The translations under genes were made by a program, and so were the position numbers. The notes beneath the pieces were generated by a model. It was given only the letters and a program-made list of their open reading frames with translations. It had not been told where the DNA came from and did not search any database. DNA of 64,000 bases, taken from contig NZ_SRIB01000004.1 in the NCBI RefSeq assembly GCF_004684055.1, positions 92,928 to 156,927 of the forward strand, written 5' to 3'. Positions 55,206-64,000 of the stretch are shown piece after piece. The DNA is from Soehngenia longivitae. GTDB taxonomy: Bacteria; Bacillota; Clostridia; Tissierellales; Tissierellaceae. How positions within the stretch are numbered: position 1 is the stretch's first letter; each line of letters opens with the position of its first letter.

Positions 55206-55420
55206 AATCCAAGTTCCTTTTTTAAGTCTTCGTGGCTTATACGCTCTTTATTCTGTTCTTCTTCTAATACCTTGTCAAATAATGAAAGTTCATATTCATC
55301 CTCTATCTTCTCCATAACAGCTTGACAGATAAATGTTGATAAGTCCATATTATGAATCTCTGCATATTTTCTTATTAATATATCCTCTTTATCATTTAAT
55401 TTTAATAAAACTATAGGCAA
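55202..55420 (-). CDS. RelB/DUF6290-like antitoxin
   Basis: This 72-residue protein begins MPIVLLKLNDKEDILIRKYA, a ribbon-helix-helix pattern, then DLSTFICQAVMEKIEDEYEL and an acidic tail ending LKKELGL. That is the layout of RelB/DUF6290-type antitoxins. The start is TTG at 55420, directly after GGAGGTGG; the longer frame would begin inside the leader. The stop codon overlaps an ATG in the typical antitoxin-toxin manner, but the toxin frame ends after 11 codons. So the antitoxin is orphaned here. Confidence 0.7.
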   Translation of the reverse strand: MPIVLLKLNDKEDILIRKYAEIHNMDLSTFICQAVMEKIEDEYELSLFDKVLEEEQNKERISHEDLKKELGL

Positions 55421-55471
55421 GATACCACCTCCAAATCCCATTAGATTTACTCCATAAACAAATAATCAAAA

Positions 55472-56203
55472 TTACTTCCCATACTTATCCTTTATCAGCT
55501 CGTAATACGCGTGTTCAATCTTGTCCCACTCAGTTTTCTTGTAATTAATTTCCTTTAGTTTTTCATTGATCAAATCTGGATCGTACTCCTTGAAATTCAA
55601 CCCCTCTGCCCAAGCCTTAGCTTCATCATGTTCAGGATGATTTGGATCATTATATATTTCAAGGAAATCATAAAACCCATAAATACCTCCGACATCTTCT
55701 GGTGGAGCTGTCTCTGCACCATCAAGTAGTGTAGGGTATCCAAAGTAATAATCATCTACAATATCTTCAAGTTTAACTGTAAAGTGCCATCCATCTCCAA
55801 AATCATAGCTATACCTAATCTCTTTATATTTTTCAAAATAATCATCAATCTTTAGCTTTGTGGGTTTGCGAACCTCAAGCTTAAGTCGCTCCTGATAGTA
55901 CTGCTCAAATCCTAGCATGTCTGAAGACGTATTTTTAAGTCGCTCCTCGTAATACTCCTTATTTTTTACATAATCTTGATGCTCTATGTACGCTTCTTCA
56001 TCATTTGTAACGATCATTTTTTCTTCTTTCAGATCAAATTCATACAAGTGATACCAATCAAAAGGATACCCGCTTTGGAAATTTGTAACATTTTGAATAA
56101 TATCATGTAACCTTTTGTAAGTAGCCCCTGCAGGCATTATAACTCTTCTCCAAATTAATGGATTAGAATCTTCAAGTTCTATTCTTATTATATATGATTT
56201 CAT
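55472..56203 (-). CDS. Plasmid pRiA4b ORF-3 family protein, copy 2
   Basis: This 243-residue protein is nearly the same as the one at 43618-44349. Family motifs are the same: IRIELEDSNPLIWRRVIMP, YSYDFGDGW, TAPPEDVGGIYGF. Differences cluster between residues 93 and 129 and in the last 20 residues. Both copies have intact frames and ribosome sites, though the leaders differ (GGAGG here). Downstream lies the orphan antitoxin, 51 bases away. Function unknown. Confidence 0.9.
   Translation of the reverse strand: MKSYIIRIELEDSNPLIWRRVIMPAGATYKRLHDIIQNVTNFQSGYPFDWYHLYEFDLKEEKMIVTNDEEAYIEHQDYVKNKEYYEERLKNTSSDMLGFEQYYQERLKLEVRKPTKLKIDDYFEKYKEIRYSYDFGDGWHFTVKLEDIVDDYYFGYPTLLDGAETAPPEDVGGIYGFYDFLEIYNDPNHPEHDEAKAWAEGLNFKEYDPDLINEKLKEINYKKTEWDKIEHAYYELIKDKYGK
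55472..56203 (-). repeat. Long direct repeat, unit 2 (pair with 43618-44349)
   Basis: Same orientation as unit 1. Similarity is confined to the coding region plus a few bases, so the unit looks like a gene-sized duplication rather than part of a larger repeat. Confidence 0.9.
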
Positions 56204-56510
56204 TTTTAATCTCCTCCATTCAGACTCTAAAACGGATTATTATATTTATACTTGTGTTCTCTATTCTGATTGATCGAAACTCTTAATAATCTCTTGATGA
56301 TTTTCCAAATAATCATGGACAACTTTACGACTTTAACAATTAAAAACATGTTATAATCTCTTCCCCTTGTAACATAAGGAAACTGAGAAATTGTAAGTAT
56401 ATTTTATTTTATTATTCATCTATTTTATCATATGCTTCCCATAATTCCATAGAATCAATCAATTTTTAAGTTAGAATCAAGATATGTAGCTGCTCTTAAT
56501 GTGATTTTCT
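56204..56510. other. 307-base gap
   Basis: AT-rich. A short minus-strand tail frame near 56411-56450 reads MELWEAYDKIDE before a stop and may be the end of a lost gene. Nothing else is recognisable. Confidence 0.4.
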
Positions 56511-58925
56511 CTACCTATTATATTTATACCTTATAAGAAAACCACAATCCCTATTCAGATTAGACTTATATTTGAATGATACTAATTCCTTCCTATAGCC
56601 TTTCATGATAACCTCCATGGCTTTACTTTTATTCAAGTAGGCATCTTTTAATTTATAAAGTCCATCTGCAACTTTAAAATTCTCAACATAAACTGAACAT
56701 TCATCATCTGTTAAGAAGTCATGCTCATACTCTGTGATTTCAATGTTATAGTCTAAGCAACCTTCTTTGAAAAATATATGAAAATCAATAGGACTAGTAT
56801 TTTCAAAACTGATACCCTCAATTATTGTAACTAATTCTTTATATTCTTCTGATTCTTTTACTCCTTTATTAAATGCCCAGTCATCTACATAAGTATAATT
56901 CCTCTTATTGTAGCGATTATTTTTTAATTGATCAAGTAGCACTTTTACTCCATCCAAATCAAAGCTCAATTCCACTACAGAAAGTTCTTTTTCAATTTGA
57001 TCATTTAAAAAACTTTCAAAATATCCAGCAAGTCTCTCCGAAATGTTTAGTTCATTGTTGCAATATTGTAAATCCACTATCAAAGGTCTAAAACGCATTT
57101 CTTTAGAATTTTTAACATCGATCGATTCGTTATATCCATAAAAATCTTTAAAACGCTGTTTTAATAGATAATTTATATCAGGTATTTTTGGTACAGTATC
57201 AACTGCTTTTTCTAATTCTTCGTCCACTAATCGTTCCATTTCTTCATTTAAGTTTTTGAACATACCCTTTTGAACATCCAGTGTTAATGAGTATCTAATA
57301 CCAATCCACTCTGATATTTCTTCCATCTTATCCAGATTTGGCTTTTTAATAGTCTGAGTGTCATAGTCAAAGAAATCCAACATAGAACCAATGTAAAATT
57401 TTTTGTTTTCTATTCCATCCCAATTATTTATCATCTTATATGGAATTAGTCCAAACTCATAATATGATAATAAGTAATTAAATATAGCAAAGTTTACTCC
57501 CATATCTATATTCCACACACTAGTCTTGACAATAAATTTCGGAGGAAAGTATTCAAGAAATTTTAATTCTTTATAATCTTGAGGAGACAAGTTCCAAAGT
57601 GCCTTCACTATTTGCTTAAAACATGTTTTAATAACTAAGTTAAAAGATATTCTACTTGTATGAATGTTTCGCTCATATTCATAAATTAAAGATTTCAATT
57701 TCTTACGGTGCTCTTTATATAAAGTCTCTGTTTCAAATTCAGAATACAGATATATTGCTAAATAGATTATTGCGATTGTTTCAAATAGCTTATCGCTTTT
57801 TGAATTCCTTTGAGAATATAAAACCTTTGATATACTAATTAATATATCCTTTGCATCTTCAATTTCTTTATTAACCAGTATGAAATCTCTGACGATATAT
57901 AATAATGTCTTCTGTTTAATAGTATCATAGTTGTTTTCAACTGGATAGCGAAATTCAGAAACATGAATTATCAACTTTTCTAACAAACTATTTTTTACTC
58001 CTTTATTGATAATATCATTGAAATATATGTTCAAAAAATATTGGTATAGTATGAATATCTTATCATCGTCCTCTATATAACTTTGATCCTCAAATCCATT
58101 TGAGATCTCAATCATAGAGCTTGAATTAAGTTCTTTATCATTTAGAAATTGAATGTCTTGAAGCTCTTTATAAAAAATTTCTCTTTTGTCATAGCTACTA
58201 TACTTTTGCTCCATTGAGTTATAAAGTTTAAGAACTTTGTCGATAGCCGGAATAAATCCAATAGAATTACTAACAATTTTAAAAGTATCCCTTAATTCTT
58301 TATCTATCAATATAGAAATATCCTCTGTTAACTTGCTTTTCACTATAGTATTTGAAATCATATTTAAATGTTTGTCAATACTTGAAATCCCATATGTTTC
58401 AATTGAATAATTCAGGCCCGCAAATAATCTTTTAAATAAGCTCTCAATCTCTTTGTTATTATTCTTTTCAACAATAATATTGATTTCTTCCGATACTCTA
58501 TCTGTACAAAAGTTCTCGTCGCTGATTAGCTTCCATGTATATTTACTTGTTGTTGAGATCAAAAGAACCACAGTAATAAGAATTGCCACTAGAGTGTTTA
58601 TCATACCTATAGCTAATATCAATGTTGAGATAACTATTGATGATAATACTACAGGAATTATACGAGATAATATTAAATAATCATTTCTGAAATTTGCAAT
58701 CTCTTTAATTGAAAATCCATAATATTTTTCATCAAATGAGTTCACAACTATTGTAAGTAATGTTGCACTTATGGCAGCAATTGTCACTATAGCTGTGTAC
58801 ACGTAATAAATGTATTCTTTACTTACACTAATCAGTGAGATTCCTTGATAAGATAAAATGTCCATAAATATGCCAAACAATAGAATCAATAAAGTAGTTA
58901 ATATCAATTTTCTTGTTTTAATCAT
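56511..58925 (-). CDS. Large membrane protein of unknown function
   Basis: This is an 804-residue protein I do not recognise. The first 130 residues contain four hydrophobic segments: LILTTLLILLFGIFMDIL, the YTAIVTIAAISATLLTIVV region, IIPVVLSSIVISTLILAIGM, and TLVAILITVVLLIS. The remaining 670 residues are cytoplasmic-type, charged and mostly helical, without signal, Walker or nuclease motifs. GGGAGGTG sets the ATG at 58925. It stands alone between gaps in an island with nuclease and toxin-antitoxin genes. A membrane effector of a defence system is possible but unsupported by any motif. Confidence 0.55.
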   Translation of the reverse strand: MIKTRKLILTTLLILLFGIFMDILSYQGISLISVSKEYIYYVYTAIVTIAAISATLLTIVVNSFDEKYYGFSIKEIANFRNDYLILSRIIPVVLSSIVISTLILAIGMINTLVAILITVVLLISTTSKYTWKLISDENFCTDRVSEEINIIVEKNNNKEIESLFKRLFAGLNYSIETYGISSIDKHLNMISNTIVKSKLTEDISILIDKELRDTFKIVSNSIGFIPAIDKVLKLYNSMEQKYSSYDKREIFYKELQDIQFLNDKELNSSSMIEISNGFEDQSYIEDDDKIFILYQYFLNIYFNDIINKGVKNSLLEKLIIHVSEFRYPVENNYDTIKQKTLLYIVRDFILVNKEIEDAKDILISISKVLYSQRNSKSDKLFETIAIIYLAIYLYSEFETETLYKEHRKKLKSLIYEYERNIHTSRISFNLVIKTCFKQIVKALWNLSPQDYKELKFLEYFPPKFIVKTSVWNIDMGVNFAIFNYLLSYYEFGLIPYKMINNWDGIENKKFYIGSMLDFFDYDTQTIKKPNLDKMEEISEWIGIRYSLTLDVQKGMFKNLNEEMERLVDEELEKAVDTVPKIPDINYLLKQRFKDFYGYNESIDVKNSKEMRFRPLIVDLQYCNNELNISERLAGYFESFLNDQIEKELSVVELSFDLDGVKVLLDQLKNNRYNKRNYTYVDDWAFNKGVKESEEYKELVTIIEGISFENTSPIDFHIFFKEGCLDYNIEITEYEHDFLTDDECSVYVENFKVADGLYKLKDAYLNKSKAMEVIMKGYRKELVSFKYKSNLNRDCGFLIRYKYNR

Positions 58926-59238
58926 CACAATTCACCTCCCACGCAAACCTATTTATGCAATATTCTGACATTTCTTTATAAAAGTTAAACGGGCAAATCT
59001 TCAGGTTTTAAATGCCCGTTTTGATTTAATACTAATTTTATCTCATATAAACTTTACCCTAATAATACTAGTTTCTTTTAATAACTTTTATATTAAGTAA
59101 GTGTAGCTTTTCTACATCATCTTAATAACAGTCCCAAGTCAGCTCACATTTATAATTATATAACGCTATGTTTAAAGGTGAATATGTCGATAAAAGGCTG
59201 ACATAAAAACTTTATAATATAAAATTCATATTCAAAAA
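58926..59238. other. 313-base gap with a terminator-like hairpin
   Basis: Holds one clear hairpin at 58987-59021 and otherwise AT-rich sequence with no gene. Confidence 0.5.
58987..59021. terminator. Terminator-like hairpin between rmlB and the membrane-protein gene
   Basis: AAACGGGCA and TGCCCGTTT flank a 17-base loop, about 220 bases after the rmlB stop codon. T-rich sequence lies on both sides, so it could end transcription in either direction. Confidence 0.55.
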
Positions 59239-60294
59239 TTATACTCTTGAGTACATTTTATCATAGTAATTAGCATAATCACCAGAAATGATATTCTCAA
59301 TCCATTCAGTGTTCTCAAGGTACCACTGAATTGTTTCTTTCATACCTTGTTCAAATGTATATACTGGCTTCCAACCAAGTTCTGTAGTAATCTTTGTGTT
59401 ATCAATAGCATATCTTCTATCATGCCCTGGTCGATCTTTTACGTATTTTATTAAGCTTTCTGATTTACCAATAGTATGAATAATAAATTTTACAATCTCA
59501 ATATTTGTCTTCTCATTATTTCCACCGACATTATATACTTCTCCAACTCTTCCTTTATGTAGAACCGTATCAATTGCAGAACAATGATCATACACATGAA
59601 GCCAATCTCTCACTTGCATTCCATCACCGTAAACAGGAAGTTCTTTATCTTTTAAGCAATTGTTAATCATTAGTGGAATGAGCTTCTCTGGGAACTGATA
59701 TGGACCATAGTTGTTGCTACATCTTGTTATATTTATTGGCATTCCAAATGTTTCGTGGTATGCTCTTACAATCATATCAGCACTTGCTTTTGAAGCTGAA
59801 TATGGACTATTTGGCATGAGAGGCATTGTCTCGACAAACTTTCCAATTTTGCCTAATGCTCCATAAACTTCATCAGTTGACACTTGCAAGAATTTTACTC
59901 CTTCTTTATACTCCTTACAATATTTATCACTTGGATTAACTTTCCAATATTTCTTAGCTACATCTAAAAGTACTTGAGTTCCTATAATATTTGTAGTTAA
60001 AAACACTTCTGGTTCTTCAATACTTCTGTCTACATGTGATTCTGCTGCAAAGTTTACAACTGAAGTAATATCATTGTTCTTGAAAATTTCTTCAATTTTT
60101 TCTCTATCTCTAATGTCAGCTTTGATGAATTTATAATTAGGGTTGTTATCAATATCTTTTAAATTCTCTAGATTTCCAGCATATGTAAGAGCATCTACAT
60201 TGATAATTCTATAATCCGGATGCTTTTCGAGCATTAATTTAACAAAATTGCTACCAATAAATCCTGCCCCACCTGTTACCAAAATAGTTTTCAT
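59239..60294 (-). CDS. rmlB: dTDP-glucose 4,6-dehydratase
   Basis: This is the second step of dTDP-L-rhamnose synthesis. The 351-residue extended SDR has TGGAGFIGSNF for NAD, NFAAESHVDRSI, VSTDEVYGALG and catalytic YSASKASAD; RCSNNYGPYQFPEKLIP and GDGMQVRDWLHV are typical of RmlB. AGGAGG precedes the ATG, four bases after the rmlCD fusion. It is the last gene of the rmlA-rmlCD-rmlB operon. Confidence 0.96.
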   Translation of the reverse strand: MKTILVTGGAGFIGSNFVKLMLEKHPDYRIINVDALTYAGNLENLKDIDNNPNYKFIKADIRDREKIEEIFKNNDITSVVNFAAESHVDRSIEEPEVFLTTNIIGTQVLLDVAKKYWKVNPSDKYCKEYKEGVKFLQVSTDEVYGALGKIGKFVETMPLMPNSPYSASKASADMIVRAYHETFGMPINITRCSNNYGPYQFPEKLIPLMINNCLKDKELPVYGDGMQVRDWLHVYDHCSAIDTVLHKGRVGEVYNVGGNNEKTNIEIVKFIIHTIGKSESLIKYVKDRPGHDRRYAIDNTKITTELGWKPVYTFEQGMKETIQWYLENTEWIENIISGDYANYYDKMYSRV

Positions 60295-60298
60295 TTTC

Positions 60299-61699
60299 TT
60301 AATCCTCCTGCTTATTTAGTTCTTCGATAAATCTGGTTAATGCATCTTCCCAATGTGGCATTTTATCAATACCAGCTTTTGTTGTATTTTCTTTTGATAA
60401 TCTTGAGTTTGAAGGACGTTTTGCTTTCGTTGGATAATCTTTAGTAGAGATCGGATTTACTCTTATGTCAATCCCAGTTTTTTTGAAAATCGATTCAGCA
60501 AATTCATACCAACTGCAATAACCTTCATTCACGCCATGGTAAGTTCCATATGCTTTTGTTTTAATTAATTTGACAATAAAATCAGCTAAGTCCTTTGTAT
60601 ACGTTGGTGCTCCAATTTGATCATTCACTACATTAATTTCATTTCTTGATTCAGCAAGTTTTAGCATAGTTTTAACAAAATTATTGCCATTCAATCCATA
60701 AACCCAAGAAGTTCGGACTATGAAGTGTTTATCAATTAATTCTCTGACGATTTTCTCCCCTTGCTCTTTTGTGTACCCATAGTAATTAATAGGATTAGTT
60801 GCTTTGTCTTCAGAATGTGGCTCTAATCCTGTGCCATCGAATACATAATCTGTACTTATATAAACTACTTTTGCATTAATCTCTTTCGCTGCTTCAACGA
60901 TAGCTCTAGTCCCCTCTACATTAACTAAGTAGCATAAATCTTTCTCTTCTTCTGCTTTATCAACAGCTGTATAAGCAGCACAATGAATAATTACATTTGG
61001 TCTTTCTTTTAAAATATATTTTTTAACTTGGTTCTTATCTGTAAGATTAAATTCATCTCGCATAGGAGCAATAACATCAAAATCCATTTCTTTTAATTTC
61101 ATCATGACATCATGACCAAGTTGACCATTTACTCCTGTAACCATAAATTTTAGGCTGAAATCTACGTCACTGTCTTTGAGTAATGGTGCTTTTAAATCTT
61201 TTTCTGAAAGTATTGGAGTTTTAATACCCCAATTTATTCCAATATCTGGATCATCAAATCGTATACTTCTATCACACTCAGGTACATAATATTCATCAAC
61301 TTTATATTGAACTTCTACATCATCAGTTAAAGTTAAAAACCCATGAGCAAAGCCTTTTGGAATGAGAAGCTGCTTTTTATTATCCTCAGATAGCTCGACT
61401 CCTACCCATTGTTTATATGTAGGGGAACCTTTCCTTAAGTCAACAGCAACATCTAAAATCTTTCCTTTTGTACATCTCACTAACTTTGTTTGTGCTTTTG
61501 GATTTTTTTGAAAATGCAATCCTCTTAATGTTCCTTTTTGTGCTGACATAGAATGATTATCCTGAACAAATTCAATATCTATTCCTAAATCTTTAAACTT
61601 AGCTTTAGAATAAGTTTCTGAAAACCAACCTCGATGATCTCCGAAAACTTCTGGTTCTATTATCAATAAATCTTCTATTTCTGTTTTTATAATATTCAT
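60299..61699 (-). CDS. rmlCD: Fused dTDP-4-dehydrorhamnose 3,5-epimerase and reductase (RmlC-RmlD)
   Basis: This bifunctional protein of 466 residues covers the last two steps of rhamnose synthesis. The N-terminal cupin (about 1-185) is RmlC: GDHRGWFSETY, LRGLHFQK with the catalytic histidine, and FAHGFLTL. The C-terminal SDR (about 187-466) is RmlD: VTGVNGQLGHDV, YISTDYVFDGTG, YYGYTKEQGE and TSWVYG. The linker is short. The ATG at 61699 has AGAGAGGT; an upstream extension would overlap rmlA. The fusion gives the two enzymes in fixed ratio. Confidence 0.94.
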   Translation of the reverse strand: MNIIKTEIEDLLIIEPEVFGDHRGWFSETYSKAKFKDLGIDIEFVQDNHSMSAQKGTLRGLHFQKNPKAQTKLVRCTKGKILDVAVDLRKGSPTYKQWVGVELSEDNKKQLLIPKGFAHGFLTLTDDVEVQYKVDEYYVPECDRSIRFDDPDIGINWGIKTPILSEKDLKAPLLKDSDVDFSLKFMVTGVNGQLGHDVMMKLKEMDFDVIAPMRDEFNLTDKNQVKKYILKERPNVIIHCAAYTAVDKAEEEKDLCYLVNVEGTRAIVEAAKEINAKVVYISTDYVFDGTGLEPHSEDKATNPINYYGYTKEQGEKIVRELIDKHFIVRTSWVYGLNGNNFVKTMLKLAESRNEINVVNDQIGAPTYTKDLADFIVKLIKTKAYGTYHGVNEGYCSWYEFAESIFKKTGIDIRVNPISTKDYPTKAKRPSNSRLSKENTTKAGIDKMPHWEDALTRFIEELNKQED

Positions 61700-61712
61700 T
61701 GAGTTACCTCTC

Positions 61713-62597
61713 TTAGTATCTAATTTTCCCTTCTGCAACCTTTTTGAGATGCTCTCCATATGGTGATTTCCCATATTTTTCAGCTGATGCTAAAAGTGTC
61801 TGTCTATCAATCCAATTGTTACGATAAGCTATTTCCTCAAGAGCAGAAATCTTTATACTTTGTCTCTTTTCAATCATTTGAACAAATTCTGCTGCTTCAA
61901 TTAGACTATCCATTGTTCCAGTATCAAGCCATGCATATCCCCTGCCAAGTAATTTTACACATAAACTACCATCTTCAAGATACATTCTGTTTAAGTCAGT
62001 AATCTCGAGTTCTCCTCTTGCTGAGGGTTTCACTTTCTTAGCAAACTCTACTACTCTATTATCATAGAAATAAAGACCGGTTATACAATAATTAGATTTT
62101 GGATTTTTTGGCTTTTCCTCAACTGAAATTACCTTGCCATTTTCATCAAATTCTACAATGCCAAACCTTTCTGGATCATTGACATAATATCCAAAAATTG
62201 TAGCTTTACCATCCTTTGCATTTTCAGCTGCTTCTTTAAGTATGTGAGTAAATCCATTCCCATAATATATGTTATCTCCAAGAATCATGGCTACTTTATC
62301 GTCACCTATGAAGTCTTCACCAATAATAAACGCTTGTGCTAATCCATCAGGTGAAGGTTGTTCAGCATATGATAAACTAATTCCAAACTCACTACCATCA
62401 CCCAGCAACCTCTTAAAATTAGGTAAATCATGAGGTGTAGAGATAATTAAAATTTCTCTGATACCTGCTAACATAAGTACTGAGAGGGGATAATATATCA
62501 TTGGTTTGTCATATACTGGTAATAGTTGTTTTGAAGTAACCATTGTTAGTGGATATAAACGCGTTCCTGATCCTCCAGCTAAAATTATACCTTTCAT
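61713..62597 (-). CDS. rmlA: Glucose-1-phosphate thymidylyltransferase
   Basis: This enzyme makes dTDP-glucose from glucose 1-phosphate, the first step of rhamnose synthesis. It has 294 residues and begins [18 protein letters not shown], the nucleotide loop; [28 protein letters not shown] and [11 protein letters not shown] are RmlA motifs. AGGAGG precedes the ATG. It is the first gene of the operon, 66 bases after the broken polymerase gene and possibly transcribed with it. Confidence 0.96.
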   Translation of the reverse strand: MKGIILAGGSGTRLYPLTMVTSKQLLPVYDKPMIYYPLSVLMLAGIREILIISTPHDLPNFKRLLGDGSEFGISLSYAEQPSPDGLAQAFIIGEDFIGDDKVAMILGDNIYYGNGFTHILKEAAENAKDGKATIFGYYVNDPERFGIVEFDENGKVISVEEKPKNPKSNYCITGLYFYDNRVVEFAKKVKPSARGELEITDLNRMYLEDGSLCVKLLGRGYAWLDTGTMDSLIEAAEFVQMIEKRQSIKISALEEIAYRNNWIDRQTLLASAEKYGKSPYGEHLKKVAEGKIRY

Positions 62598-62663
62598 TAT
62601 TTTACCTCCTTTAATTATTAGGTAGTGCTCATTTATCGTACTTAAATTTTATATATTCATATT

Positions 62664-63799
62664 TTATTTAAATAAGAGATTATTATCGAATATAGGAATA
62701 AATACTCTTGTAAACCTATCCTGTAAAATCAATTCCATGACAAAATTAATAACTACAAAAAGTGCCACTTGAATGTTATACGAATATCTCAATTTAGTTT
62801 TTCTTTTAATACTTAAATCTGTTAGTGCAAAAACTGAATATTTCAATATTGCCAAACTACGATAAAAGCGAAGAAACTGTAGATTCACTAAAAACAAAGG
62901 AAATAATATAATACTTATAATGTGCATTCCTAATACCAAATTCACGAACTTTTCTTCTTTACCCCCATAATACTCACTTTTTCTGAGAATAGATAAAGAT
63001 TTCTTTAATAAATAAATACTTGCTAAATAATAGAACACTGGGATGATAAAGCCAAAATCAACTTTTGTATTAAAATAAACGTAATACATCTCCATATCAA
63101 AGATTTTTAGCAGATTATCTATGAACGGAATTTGATTGTTATTTAATAAAACAATGAAAACAAACGAGATTGCTAAAAAAAACGTATAAAGTTTTAAAAA
63201 TTTTTTAATTGAATTGTTTTTTACCTTTAGCAAAATAAATATTAAATAAAACAGAGAGGAAATATGTATTGATGCGGATAAAAAAATGCATACTAAATAT
63301 TTTACAATACTTATCTTATCATCATTTATTAGATACTTAGAAGAATATACAAATATTGCCACACTTAAAAAAACCTTATTTGAGTTACATCTAATAAAAA
63401 TGGGTAGAACAAGTACGCTAGCAGTACATAATTAGTTATATTCTTATTTTTAATCGAACTCAAAATAATTATAAATCCTATTAATATAACCATCACTGCA
63501 AATTGATGGTATGATAAACCAATTGTTCTTCCTAAAGCCATAAGTAGAGAGAAAACCGGTTCTAGTCTTGAATATTCTGCATTATTATACATTCTTTCAT
63601 AAACTAAATAATCAGCGTTGAAATAATTCCCCATTGATATAACTAACATCATAATCAAAAGAATTATGTAAGAACTTTTTTTCCTTGAAATTTTTATTAT
63701 AGATTGAAAAATAGTAATAACAGTCAAAGCATAAATCAAAGCTCCTCCCTCCCTTCTAATCATCTTTAGCAGCTGGTTGTAGAACTCTACAACTCCCAT
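62664..63799 (-). pseudogene. EpsG/Wzy-like polysaccharide polymerase, frameshifted
   Basis: Two frames give 144 and 232 residues of a multi-pass membrane protein. The first has the EpsG-like ADYLVYERMYNNAEYSRLEPVF region and ends DVTQIRFF; the second continues AIFVYSSKYLI and further helices. One extra T in the seven-base T-run (A7 on the plus strand, 63367-63373) would restore RFFLSVAIFVYSS, the expected junction in this family. It is thus a one-base frameshift, either a mutation or a switchable tract. An intact form would join repeat units of a surface polysaccharide. Confidence 0.8.
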
Positions 63800-63905
63800 A
63801 TTTACTGCCTTTTTATATATTGAAATGGCTAGATTTCCCCCATTTTGGGTATATATACAGTGTCAAAATGTGTATAACTCAAAACAAAACAGAAAGGAGA
63901 ATCTT

Positions 63906-64000
63906 ATGCCAGTTTCAGCTAAACAATTAAATCTTTGTGATATTTCTAATGATTTTGATAAGTTTTATAATCAAAATCAAGATGACTTTCTTTCTCTATT
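63906..64000 (+). CDS. Transposase, N-terminal part (runs off window)
   Basis: The ATG after AGAAAGGAG begins MPVSAKQLNLCDISNDFDK, continues with NQNQDDFLSL and is cut by the window edge. The beginning resembles those of DDE transposases common in clostridial insertion sequences (form xxLADIFxxCxxxxENDKxxFL). The upstream 100 bases (63800-63905), with CCCCCATTTTGGG, could hold the left end of the element. The terminal repeat cannot be checked because the other end is missing. Confidence 0.5.
   Translation, partial: MPVSAKQLNLCDISNDFDKFYNQNQDDFLSL

Overview
The window is 64 kb of low-GC, AT-rich DNA. Almost all genes have strong AGGAGG-type ribosome sites, and several use TTG starts. The gene content suits an anaerobic, fermentative Firmicute of the Clostridia/Tissierellia type: a trimeric [FeFe] hydrogenase, tryptophanase, a CIRCE/HrcA heat-shock site, an S-layer-homology protein, AddAB and LarBCE. 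I cannot name the genus from sequence alone. No rRNA, tRNA or CRISPR array was seen.

Region 1 (1-7.9 kb, minus strand) is a sucrose locus. It holds amylosucrase, a lipoprotein binding protein, two permeases, a LacI repressor, fructokinase and an ABC ATPase that runs off the left edge. Two promoters each carry an AACCGGTT-centred palindrome inside a 17-bp spacer, so the LacI protein probably controls both.

Region 2 (7.9-21.8 kb) is mixed housekeeping: a CIRCE-controlled small heat-shock protein, a radical SAM enzyme, an SDR, an HD hydrolase, three EamA exporters, an AarF kinase with a phasin-like partner, an aminotransferase, class II aldolase, an SLH protein and superoxide dismutase behind a large Fur/PerR-like palindrome.

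Region 3 (21.9-41 kb) is energy metabolism and maintenance: tryptophanase with an HD partner, a two-component system, the hydrogenase operon hydCBA behind a Rex-like site, an SDH-type membrane protease, larE-larB-larC, a GNAT protein and addB-addA.

Region 4 (41-59 kb) is accessory. It contains an Xre/ImmA-IrrE/PIN-like module, two about 91% identical pRiA4b-ORF-3-type genes as direct repeats 11.8 kb apart, an orphan PD-(D/E)XK nuclease, several gene fossils, an antitoxin whose toxin has decayed, an 804-residue membrane protein of unknown function, and a compact eight-gene pseudaminic-acid-type operon. That operon has pseB, pseC, pseF, pseG and pseI but no pseH; in its place are an SDR, a metallophosphoesterase and an ATP-grasp ligase. 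I consider this the best candidate for undescribed chemistry: a nonulosonic acid with an unusual N-acyl or aminoacyl group.

Region 5 (59.2-64 kb) is dTDP-rhamnose synthesis (rmlA, an rmlC-rmlD fusion, rmlB), a Wzy/EpsG-like polymerase broken by one base in a T7 tract, and the start of a transposase at the right edge. Regions 4 and 5 together look like a variable surface-glycan island that has accumulated mobile and toxin-antitoxin genes.
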